The position numbers and the translations under genes were made by a program. From NCBI GenBank assembly GCA_038030265.1, contig CM075939.1, positions 48,279,253 to 48,343,252 on the forward strand: DNA of 64,000 nt, in the 5' to 3' direction. Shown piece by piece: positions 46,001 to 56,336 of the stretch (the stretch's first letter is position 1; each line of letters begins with the position of its first letter). The notes under the pieces are model-generated. The model did no database searches and was not told the origin of the DNA. It was given only the letters and a program-made list of their open reading frames with translations. Source of the DNA: Corythucha ciliata. Taxonomy: Eukaryota > Arthropoda > Insecta > Hemiptera > Tingidae.

Positions 46001-49000
46001 CGCAGACCACAGAACAAGAACACTGCCGCGCCCTTACGTCAAATCGCGCTATAATTCTTTATTTTAACAGTGATGTGATGTACTTGCCCAACAGCGCATT
46101 AGCGCTTTTTCTCAATTTTGCCCGTAAGAAGGCCTCCGTAAACCACGAGTTTTGGCGCTTTTTCTCGATTTCAGCTACGAATTACCATTTTTTCACAATT
46201 TTGCCCAGGAAAATGTGATTTTCCTCACTTTTAATCGTGAATGAGTGAATTAGTTCCTATACTTAATGAAAATCAGTCACCCTATATTCGCACTATTGTT
46301 CTCAATGTTAACGACGTCCTTGCCCCCCAAAAACAGCAAATTAGTGTTTATTTCCCATTGTGACCGCGGGAATAAGCTGTTTTACTCGATTTTTACCACG
46401 GTTTAGAGCTATTTCACCATATTGGCAGTGAATTAGCGATGATTAGTCTCAATGTTAGCCGTAAACGAGCTGTCTTTCTCCATTTCAGCCGCGCAGACTT
46501 GACCCTAGAACAGCAGATTCGTGCTTTTTCTCAAGTTTCGACTGAAAGTTGGTGGCAATCAGCGTAGGCCTCTAATACCGTTTTTTCCCTTATCGTTATA
46601 CAGTATTTTTCCCCCTTTCATTATTTTCAACCGTGTACATCGTCTGAGAACTGCATAATAGAGCTTTTTTTCAACTTTAGCCGTAAAAGGACCCCCGTAA
46701 ACCACCAATTAGCACTTCTTATGTTTAAAGTCACAAATGAGCACTTTTTATAAATGTCAAAGTCTTGAACGAACACTCTTCCTCAATTTTAGTCTTAAAT
46801 TCTCGATTTTTGGCTACGAATTAGCGTTTCTGCTTCATTTTTCCCACGTATTTGACCCAGAAACACTAAAACTTTACTTTATTACAACAGCACAGTTGCC
46901 TCAAGCTCAATTTTAGCCGTTTCAGAGCGCACGAGTAACTGCATTTACTCAATTTTGGCCACGAACGAGCGCTCTTTCTCAATTTTAAGACGCGAATTTG
47001 CTCATTTTACCAATCTTATAGCCGTGAATCAGCGTTTTTTTTTTTTCTAAATTTTTGCCGCGGACTTGACCCCACAAACCCTAAAACTTTACTATAGTTG
47101 CTCCTGAAATTTTAGCCGCGAATGAGCGTTCTTCCTCGAAGAACTGCGCCCAATAGCGTCTGTTCCAATACGTAAACCGCGTATTAGCGTTTTTTTAATT
47201 TTAGCTACAAATTAGCGTTTTTAAAAAAACATTTTAGCCGCGAACTAACACTCTTACACAATTTTAGCCGTGAATAAGCGTTTTTTCTCAATTTTTATAA
47301 CAACTAGTTAGAGCTTTATCGCTATTTTTGGCACTGACTATGTGATTTTTCTCAGTTTAGCTGCGTATACTTAGCGTGTAAGGCGGGTTCGCCCCAAGAG
47401 CAGCCCATAACAGCTTTTTTCTAAAATTCAGCAACACATTTGGGTGGATTCTCAATTTTCGCCGCAAAATCTGATATTTTGGCCGCTTATTTTTTCATTT
47501 TTATTTACGAATGAGAATTTTTTCACAGTTTTTGGCTGCGAATAAGCAATATTAGTGAATTAGTGCCCCCCCCCCTTTTTTCGATGTGGATTTGATCCAA
47601 AAACGCCATTCTCCTACAAGACTTTAAGCGCGAGTGAGCGTTGTTTCTCAATTTTAGCGGCGAACTACCTCTTTTCTCGTTTTTGGCTGCGAAATCACGC
47701 TTCTAATTAATTTTGGCCGCGCTTTTTTTTCTGACTTCAACCGTGAATTAGAGCTTTCTAGCCATTTTTTTTGCCAGTGAGCAATATTTCTCTTTAAACG
47801 CATTTTTTCTCAATTATAGCCGTGAGTAGTGCGTTTTCTCAATTTTGACCGTGAATACGCGATTTTTCTCAATCTTAGCCCTGCATTAGCGATTTTTATT
47901 GATTTTTTAGCCCCGGATTTTCTCGTTTTTGGCCTCAGTTTTGCGCTTTTTCTCCATGTCGGCCGAAAAATCGCGCTTTCTATAACTGTTGTCCGTTAAC
48001 TAGCGCTTTTAACCGTTTCTTTTTATACCTCAATCGCGAATTAGAGCTTTTCCACAATTTTTCCCGGTAATAAGCAATTTTGCCCATTTCAGTCGTGAAT
48101 TAATATTTTTTTTCGTTCATTTTTGCCGTGGAGTTGACCCCCTCCCCCCCAACACCTTTTTCTTGGCATTTTAGCCAAGAGTGATCGTTCTTTCTCAATT
48201 TTAGCCGTGAATTAGCGCTTCGTCTTGATTTTATAGCTACCAATTGGAGTGTGTTCTCAAGTTTGACCGCGAATTAGCGATTTTCCTCAATGTTAGCCGT
48301 GAATTAGCGCGGGTTTTCTCCATTTCAGCCGCGACGTTGCATCCAGATAGTGTATGTGAATTGGTATTTATTACTCAATTTTAAGCGGCTAATGAGCGCT
48401 ATTTCGTATAGTTTCATGGGCCTCGATACTCTGGAGTCAATTTTGTCATTATTTAAAACTTTTGAGGGGCCCCTCGCCCCTTCTTCTGTACGCTACTGCT
48501 CTGACGCAAGGAAACAGACTTATCACTCTTGGTGGCATATTGTTCGATGATTATACAGTCAAGTGGCATCTGAGCCATGGAGATTGAACTGTTATTTCCA
48601 AAAACGCCTACTTTCGTCATCGCCAACCTATTAAGAGACCAATTAACTGCACTACAGACACCCTGAGAAATCTTACGAATTTGCTTTGAAATCTCCACTG
48701 CCTCTCCGAACTGGCCGTCTGTCTGTCAAGCGCTTGAATTGCTAGTGTCTTGAGATAAAAATTACCTTAGTAGAGATTTTAACGCTACACTGACACTTTT
48801 CTGGCTCTACAGACAATTTCTATTGTTGGAAGGGAAGGGGTTTTGGATAGACAAACACTCCCTGCATTTAATTCGCGCCTAGTAAAGCCTTTCACGTTCC
48901 TTCTACCACACCTCCAAACCGGTCTTGACGCTTTACAAAAGAAAGTCAGCGTTAAAATGTGGGCTACTTTTCCTTTTAAAAAAACGACAAAAAAACGGGT

Positions 49001-51632
49001 CAAGGCGAGTTTAAAATGACACACGACTGAGCGGTATTTGGAGACTAGAAACAAAGGATCGTTAAGAAGGTCTATCGCTTTAAAATAAAAAAATAAACTC
49101 ATATTTCAATACATTCGTCTAGTTGAGGGAGATATAAAAGGTATGGGCAGTGAAGTGAAATGTCATTGACCTTCTCAAGCTTCTTTTGTACAAGGGGAAG
49201 ACCTCCACCTTTGGTGGAGGAAGATAATAAGACATTGACCGGAAGTTTTTAATTTATTCGTAGCACTTATAGTTTAGAAGGTTCTTGAGGGGAGTGGGAA
49301 CGGGAAATGTTTGGTTTTTCCTGGCGGGAAATGGCCTTGGGGTATAAGGAGCACAAAGGATCTTAGCAGGATTTTTTTTTCCAACAAAAAATTTAGAAAA
49401 TCGAATCGCAGGACTCTTGAGTGCCTTGTATTCGCCCACACATTGCCTCAACTCTACACCTACTTGTGTTGACCTAAACGTTTTTCACTCCTACGCTTTT
49501 ATTTTACTTTCCTTTCCGAACGGTCCTATACATATTTACACACTTCCTCGTTCTTATTTCAGATGCTCGGCCTCTGTATATTAGCCGTCGGCATTTGGGC
49601 TTGGTCTGAAAAAGACACGTTCAGCAATTTGGGCAAACTGGCCCATGTCGCTCTCGATCCAGCGTTTGTTCTCATTTGCGTCGGTAAGGCCCCCACCCTC
49701 TCCCATCTCCCAGAGGGGTCCCAGTGTAACCGATTTTTCTTTCATTTTTCCCTTAGGAACCGTCACATTTATAATTGGTTTCACCGGCTGCGTCGGAGCT
49801 CTACGAGAGAATACTTGCCTTTTGGCCGCTGTACGGTGTTAAATAGTTGAACTAGACGAATTCGTCGAATTTATTTGTTGTTTTACATTTTACAGTACGC
49901 TCTCTTCCTAGCCATTATTCTTCTCTTGGAGTTAACAGCAGGCATAATGGGATTCATTTTTAAAGACTGGGTAATGACTTCAAACACTGTTAAAAGCGAA
50001 CTCACGTACTAATTCGGGTTTTTTACGATTATTAACAGATAAAAATGCAAGCTACCGGAGGATTTCAAGCTTTCATTATTCACTACCGAGAGGATCCAGA
50101 CCAACAAAATCTCATTGACTGGATACAGGAGGACTGGGTAGGTCTCTGACGGTGATTTTGTGTGTTATTATTCGCATGTGCGCAATATTTGCGTACAAAA
50201 ACATAACGGCAGGACGTAATGGTTGAGATTTGATCAAGGGTTGTTGTATTTTGTTTATTTGAGTTAATATCTCAGATATTTTATCAAAATGGTCAGATAT
50301 TGGTGTCCAGGTTTCCGGATTTACCAGAGGAATACACCTTGAGTGTGATCTATCCCTTACACCCACCGTGCATACCTTGCCTTGGAAATCAATTTAGTGC
50401 CAGAATGAGGCCCAAATGAACATAAAACCATGTTGTAACTCCAAAAATTCATTTTGGGTCTCGAAAAAGGCGATTTTTCCTTCAGAATCCCCCGTACGAA
50501 CGCTCTTTCGATCAACTCCTATAAGTCCTATAACGTACCACACATACTTGATCGTAAAGCTTTCATTCCCATGTGGCTAAACCTCTAATTTACCACTTCA
50601 TATACAGCTGCAGTGCTGCGGCATCGAAGGCCCAAAAGATTGGGACAAAAATAATTATTTCAATTGCTCGTCCCAAGCAGTGGGGAGCCGAGAAGCGTGT
50701 GGCGTGCCATTTTCTTGCTGCAAGCGAAAGCCAAACGTACGTATAGATCAGTTTGATTTCAACTATATTAATAAACGCTTATGATCCCTGTTGTTTTGCT
50801 GGTAACACAGGAAATAATTAAAAACAAGCAGTGCGGCTACGACGTCAGAAGAACTCCGAACGAAGGATTTGTAAGCGTTACCAATATATTTCTCTCTAAA
50901 TTTACGGCTTTAACGCCCTTCACTGCTTTCCACTAACTCGATTTTTGCTATTTTTCACGTCTTCCCTTTAAAAAAACAAAAAAACCTACTAACACTGTTG
51001 AAAAAAAAAAAAAAAAAGTTTGCCGACGGATGGGCCAATTTATCGCCCACGCAAAGCGAGGAGCGCAACATTTTCGAAAGAGGGTGCATGCGAGCCGGTG
51101 AAGAGTGGGTCGAAGCCAACATGATTCCTGTTGCTGGGGTGGCGGTGGCTCTTTGTATAACGCAGGTAACTTATCACGTTATTTACGACTGTGGTGGTGG
51201 TGGTGTTGGCGAAAATGGGTGATGGCGAGGGTGGGTGGGTGGGGGGCTTTTTTGGCTTTTTACAAACACTCGGTGGTGGAGATCTCATGTTAAATACCCC
51301 TCCTGTTAATTAAATTTCAAAAAAAAAAATTATTTAAACAGACGTACGACATGTCCAAAATTATCAACGAAAAGGGGTGTATTCAAGCTGGTGAGGAGTG
51401 GGTCGAAAGGAATCTTCTCCTCATAGTCACTTCAGCCATAATGATATCATTTTTTCAGGCATGTATTCGAAAACAACACCTCCACCCTCCCTCACCCCTA
51501 TTTTCAACCTTTTTCGAATAAAAATCTCAATAAATTCCCTAAATCCACCTCTAACCTGTTTAGATACTCGGCATTTGCTTCGCCCAGAATCTTCGAGCCG
51601 ACATATTCGCTCAAAAGGCCAAGTGGCATTGA
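43012..51632 (+). CDS. TspanC8-type tetraspanin (related to vertebrate TSPAN5/14/17/33)
   Basis: Exons: 43012-43149, 49563-49683, 49757-49830, 49896-49970, 50039-50137, 50608-50736, 50811-50870, 51019-51165 and 51564-51632 (TGA), about 303 residues, all GT-AG. The start [15 protein letters not shown] is followed by [12 protein letters not shown], the cysteine-rich entry to TM1. TM2 ends in [13 protein letters not shown]3 is about residues 110-134. The large loop has CCG (172-174), then FNC, EACG, SCC, QCG and GCM: eight cysteines, which defines TspanC8. These escort ADAM10 to the surface in other animals. TM4 is followed by the tail [15 protein letters not shown]. Intron 1 (6.4 kb) is full of arrays. 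An extra exon at 51342-51458 encodes an alternative TM4 segment. Exon 8 has a TACTAAC branch-point-like motif (50987) but an A run in place of a pyrimidine tract. Confidence 0.9.
43150..49562 (+). other. First intron of the tetraspanin gene
   Basis: GTAAGTG...TTTCAG. It contains unique sequence with C/G runs (43150-45650), a few reverse-orientation type A units (45755-45860), a 2.3 kb type A array in sense orientation (46080-48380) and unique sequence (48500-49562). The open frames inside (44028-44336, 45207-45431, 48785-49102 and others) show no domain. Confidence 0.8.
46080..48380 (+). repeat. Type A ~30-bp array inside tetraspanin intron 1, sense orientation
   Basis: Units such as 'tttctcaattttagccgtga' recur over 2.3 kb on the transcribed strand. 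Each unit carries a pyrimidine tract followed by TTTTAG, so the pre-mRNA contains dozens of acceptor-like motifs. The right edge runs into 'ggggcccctcgccccttctt' + 'ctgtacgctactg' at 48465-48499, the hAT-like tip also seen at 22258-22290 and 42165-42199. Confidence 0.85.
51342..51458 (+). CDS. Alternative TM4 exon of the tetraspanin gene
   Basis: 117 bp (39 codons), phase 0-0, preceded by TTTAAACAG. It encodes [19 protein letters not shown] and further hydrophobic residues, ending SFFQ. This parallels the preceding exon (51019-51165: [20 protein letters not shown] ... ITQ) and would join the same last exon in frame. Using both would give two TM4 segments, so they should be mutually exclusive. 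The donor is CAG|GCATGT, a GC-type donor. It is 10 codons shorter than exon 8 at its N-terminal side. Confidence 0.7.
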
Positions 51633-52600
51633 CATTCGGCCAGAGACGCCACTGCTCTTTAGTGGTGTCTTCCAGAGACGGACGTTTTCATACACCGTCG
51701 TATTCAATTGCCTCCGATGCCAAATTTTGAAATGTGGGCGGTGGAGTCGAGACGCCGCTGCTGGGACGAAGGTCCGGACTGGCGGCCTTGCGAGACCAAA
51801 GGGTAGAATTTTATGGAACGAGAGATTGTTATTATTTCTTATTAATTTCTTTTTTACTGTAAATTAAAATCGGTCGACAGTCAGTGTTGGCAATTTGGCT
51901 AGACCTCCATCCACCGCTTGTAGGGAATTTTTCAGCGTTTCACGCTGCAGGTCTACCTAAAGCTCCAATACTCACTTTCTGATGTAAATATTTCCCTTCC
52001 AATCACCCGAGTTCGTTAGAAAATTTTTTTTTTTAACATTCCTTTCAAGTCATTGTGATTTTAATCGTTAAAAATGAGCGTTGTAAATATTGTTCTGAAC
52101 ATTATTTTGCGTCTTGTTCCTCGTTAAAAAGAGAGAAAAAAATAACTATAATAGTTTTCGAGCTGTATTTATTAAATTATCATGTAAACATTTAACGAGT
52201 CAACGTCTCTTTCTCTATTTATATAAATTAAAACAGAAAACGAAAGAAAGCGATAACTAATATAACGCTCGCAAAACTGAAAATTGTGTACCTAAGAACT
52301 GATTTTTCGCCATGGAGCCTCCACCTGCAAGGTTTATATTGATTCGCACGTCGGTTTCGGTTCCAGTCGCTCCTGCGCATGACACCCCCGCGAAGCGGCC
52401 AATTAGTGGATGGTCAGGAGAAGGCATCATAGTGGCAAAATTATGGGGTTTTTCGACAGCGGTCATCAGTTTGTCAATGTGCATCTTTACAAACACTCAG
52501 CCAGGGGGGGGCGGGGGCAGTTGCCCTCCCTTTGGTTTGAAAGAGGCGCCGTAGTGGTGGAGCTGTTCACCCCATAAATACTATTGAAAAGTGCTGGAAT
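51633..52600. other. Tetraspanin 3' flank
   Basis: Presumed 3' UTR and unique intergenic sequence with AT-rich stretches at 52020-52260. Frames at 52257-52496 (minus) and 52312-52554 (plus) overlap each other and show no domain. I see no repeat family member. Confidence 0.35.
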
Positions 52601-53370
52601 ATTGAAAATGTTGCTGGAAAACCAATTTCGGGGGATAGCCGTTTAATTCAAAAACCAATTTTGTAGCTTTTTTCATCGACATAAAACCCGTTTTTGAGGT
52701 TCTGACTAAAAAGAAAAGCATTTTCGCATGTCAGGACCACAAAAAAAAAAAATCAAATTCATCGATTTTGTATCTGAAAATCCAATTTCGAGCGATCGCC
52801 TGATTCTAAAATCGATTTCTCGGATTTCATTCACTAAAATACTAATTTTGCGGACTTATCTAGCCAAATTTCCAATTTTGGCAACAAATTCCTCTAATTT
52901 CGTTCACTAAAAACCTATAATTTATCGGTTTTTTGTTGCCGTAAAAAGCAATTTCGCGGTTATTTGTTCCCAAAACCAAAATTTTTGCTGGGTTGACCAA
53001 TTCAAAAGACCATTTTGTGAATTTTCCTCGCCAAAAACAAGGCCTGACTCACTATAAGAAATAATTTCTCGGATTTCGCTCACAAAACAATCATCACTTT
53101 CGCGGATTATTCTCGCCAATACTCGCGGTTCTGGTTTACTTTCAAATAAATATCGCGGATTTTCGTAGCTATAACCCGAATTTTCTCAAAAGCCCAACTA
53201 CTTATGCGGAATTTGCACACTAAAAAGACATTTTTGCAGGTCTCGCTCTGATTTCTCACTCAAAAACTCCGATTTCAAGGATTTTTGTCATCAGAATAAC
53301 ATTAACACACATATCGCATTCATCGAATGATTCAGCAGATTATTCAGTCAATATAGGCACATTTTTCTCA
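52600..53370 (+). repeat. Type B ~30-bp degenerate array
   Basis: Best block of this type: phrases like 'aaaaccaattttgtagcttt', 'aatttctcggatttcattca' and 'ctaaaatactaattttgcgg' repeat at about 30-40 bp. The unit is distinct from type A. Confidence 0.75.
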
Positions 53371-53385
53371 CCAAAATACCGCTGA

Positions 53386-53547
53386 GGCCGGTCGTCCAGC
53401 GCTTCATTGAGCGTACGTCCCAAAGGCTCAAATTGAATGTGACATCGTTCTTTGCAGTATTAGCTGATGCAGTGCTTTCAATTTAAGCCTTTGGGTTGTA
53501 CGCTCGTTGTAGCGCCTCACGAAAACGCTTCGAGTGGACGACCGGCC
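53386..53547. mobile_element. Small hairpin MITE
   Basis: GGCCGGTCGTCCA at the left and its inverse at the right, with extended pairing through 'cccaaaggct(c/t)aaattga'. TGA is duplicated at 53383-53385 and 53548-53550. 162 bp, no coding capacity. Confidence 0.7.
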
Positions 53548-53579
53548 TGAATTTGTAACACCGGAGCCAAGATTCACCT

Positions 53580-54010
53580 CAAATAAATTGCTGCGTTCAA
53601 TATGAAATATGAAAAGTTGCATGTTTTGGGTTTAAATCTCTGTATAATTTCAATGTTACGGGGCTTTTTAAATTGACCTTGGACCGTGGAGCCCAAAAAG
53701 TCTGAGGAATATCCGTAAAATTGCAAGTTTTCGAGCTGAATATTCGTGAAATAGCAAGTTTCGAGGTCTTAAATTTCTGGGGAATTTCAGGCTTTTAGTG
53801 GGCTTGGACCCTAGGCTAGTATTGTTCCCGACTACATCCATATATAGCCGTGTATGCAACACGTTTTAAATATATTTTGTGAGTTATCATGTTCGGGAGT
53901 TCCCTGACTTTGTTTTATTTAAGTGAAATTGACAGATTTGGGTCGACTTTCAGCAAAATTTCAAGGTCTTGGTCTTTATTTAAAGCGAAATTGCAAGTTT
54001 TGAGGCCTTT
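53580..54010 (+). repeat. Type D degenerate array
   Basis: Units around 'gaaattgcaagttttgaggc' with 'ttggaccgtgg' variants recur from 53600 to 54010 at irregular 40-60 bp spacing. Unrelated to types A, B and C. Confidence 0.6.
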
Positions 54011-54089
54011 TTTGTGACGGGAGGAACCACCAGGCCGGGCAACCAGCCGAAGCCTGACGAATGTGTTCAGAAAAATTTGAAGTTTCCTG

Positions 54090-55095
54090 GCAGTGCCGGC
54101 CTTAGACATTATGCGTCCCCGGGCGAATATTTCACCAGCGCCCCATGAAGTCACGGTTCAGATTAAGCCGCGATTTGGCGTTTTTTTTTCTTCATGCTAA
54201 CCGCGAACGCGAATTAGTGTTTTTTCAACGCTTCTCAATTTCATCAGCGAATTAAATATTTTTTTCCATTTTAGCCGTGAATAAGCGATTTGTCTCCATT
54301 TTAGCCGCGAATTTCCGATTAATCATTAATTTTTGCCGCGAGTTAGCGATTTTTCTTAATTATAGCACTTCTTACTAATTGGCCACAAAGTTGCCTCCGG
54401 AAACCTCGGCTTGCCATTTTCTCAATTTTCTTTTAATTAGCAAATTTTCTCAAATTAACCCCCAATTAACCATTTATCTTGATTATGACCGCACATTAGC
54501 GTTTTTCCTCATTTTAGCCACAGAAATTATAAATTTTTTCTACATTTTAGCCGCGAATTTTTCCGCAATTTTCCTTGCGAATTACCTGAAGCTTTGTCTG
54601 AATTTGGCCGTGGATTAGCTTTTTTTTTTTACTTTCTGGCACAAAGTTACCTTCGGAAGGCGCGATTGCTGTTTTCTCCATTTGATCTGCGAATTAGCGT
54701 TTTTTCCTCACTTCAGAGATTCTTCTCAATTTTATTGGTGAATTAGTCACGGATTAGCTGTGAATTAGCGATTTTTCCGAATTTTTTCAGTGAATTCGCG
54801 TTTTTTCAGATTTCAACCGCTAATGAGCCATTTTTCTCAATTTCATCTATGAATTAGCACTTTTTATTAATTTTAACTTCGAATTTAGCGATTTTTTTCG
54901 CTTTTACTAGAATTAGCGCTTTTTCTCAGTTTGAGCCACATAAAGACTGTCGTTTCTATAGGTACTTCTGGCCACTAATTAGCGATTTTTCGGTACTTTA
55001 TCCGTGTAAGCTTTGAGGAAAATTTAGCCGCGAAGTAGCTAAGTATTTTTCTTAATTTTAGCCGTCATTTAGCACTTTTTGTCACTTCACAAAAG
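54090..55095 (+). repeat. Head module plus type A array
   Basis: 'ggcagtgccggccttagaca' and 'gcgtccccgggcgaatattt' (head module as at 39712) lead into about 0.9 kb of plus-orientation type A units. Confidence 0.8.
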
Positions 55096-55925
55096 CTTAA
55101 AGGTGGAGTACCTAGGTTCTATATGTATGCAGGTTGCGTGAAAACAAGTTTTTGGCATGCGGTTGGACTCTTTTCGAAGATTTTCAATCCATCCGACCCA
55201 GGACGGAATGGGACGATGCAGGTGATCAGCAAAGAGTGTATCTGATTCGATTTAGCTCACAGAAGCGCTATTTATGAAGGCTCAAATTGAGAGAAAATGT
55301 GGCCTTCGGGAGGGTGACTTCACGGCTAAAATAGAGAAAATACTTTTTTTGTGTGTCCTTGAGCGGATGAAGACTCAGGAAAAAGTTGGGGAAAAGAGCT
55401 AATATTCGTGGCTAAAACTGTCGAAAAGCGTTCATTGGTGGCATCTCAATGAAACATCCAGACAGAAATTTAGAAAAAATCGCTGATACGCGCGATGTCT
55501 AGTCTAGGTACTTCGTTACAGCTAAAATGAAGAAAAAACGCTAATTTTCTGTTAGTACAATTTAGACGTGGCACAGTTTTTGCTTTACTGCAAGCGCTAA
55601 AAGGCAAGAAAACCCGATAAGGCTCAGTGGCGTGCCCAGAGGAGGGGGGGGGGGCGATAGGTGGATCGCCCTCTCCGGGAGGCCGTTTTTAGCCAAGTTT
55701 TTACGAAATCCCAGCAATACGAAGAGCATTTATTGCAACACCCGTCCTCCGCCAGTTCTTACTAGGCTTTGGACTGCCGGAATCGCCCCCTCCGGAAGGA
55801 TTTCTGGGTACGCCGTTGCTACGGCTATAAAAAACACGCTAATTTGGGACTAAATTGAGAAAATGACAAATTCGCAACTAAAATGTCAAAAAATCGCCCG
55901 TTCGCGGATAAAAAAGTAAAAAAGT
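55095..55925 (-). repeat. Reversed border module, type A remnants and hAT-like fragment
   Basis: 55195-55390 repeats the module order seen at 32150-32330 ('gatcagcaaagagtgtatct', 'agaagcgctatttatgaagg'). Reverse-orientation units follow to 55560 and again at 55830-55920. Between them, 'agtggcgtgcccagaggagg' (55626) and 'gggtacgccgttgctacgg' (55806) look like the two ends of an hAT-type fragment. Confidence 0.6.
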
Positions 55926-56336
55926 TCCGACAGCAGCCTGTCGGGAAAAGTGCATTTCATTCATGCGACAACCGACTCAAAGTCCTAAGAACCATTTGTC
56001 ATTAAAATTAACTGAATTCTCTCGTATTTTCGCCTCACCATACAATAAACGATTGTCGACTTTGGAGAAGGGGGAAGCCCGGTCACGGTGGACCCTTCCC
56101 GGGTGCCAAATGAATGGCACGCACGTCTGCGCGTGAACGAAATCCTATCAATTCCCCTCCACGGTTAACTTGTTTTTGTCTTTTATTTTTCTCTTGTGTA
56201 AAAATTCGGCATGCTTCTATCACTTCCTCTTTAAAAGAGGGAATTTTAAGTTACCAAGAGGTTAGTCGTTAGTAGGCATCACGGAATTGAAGACATCACG
56301 CAAAACCCCCCTCCGTTCATCAACCAGTCGATCGCT
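55926..56336. promoter_or_regulatory. Upstream region of the ECI2-like gene
   Basis: Unique sequence between repeats and the start codon; the presumed promoter and 5' UTR. No clear core promoter motif seen. Confidence 0.35.
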
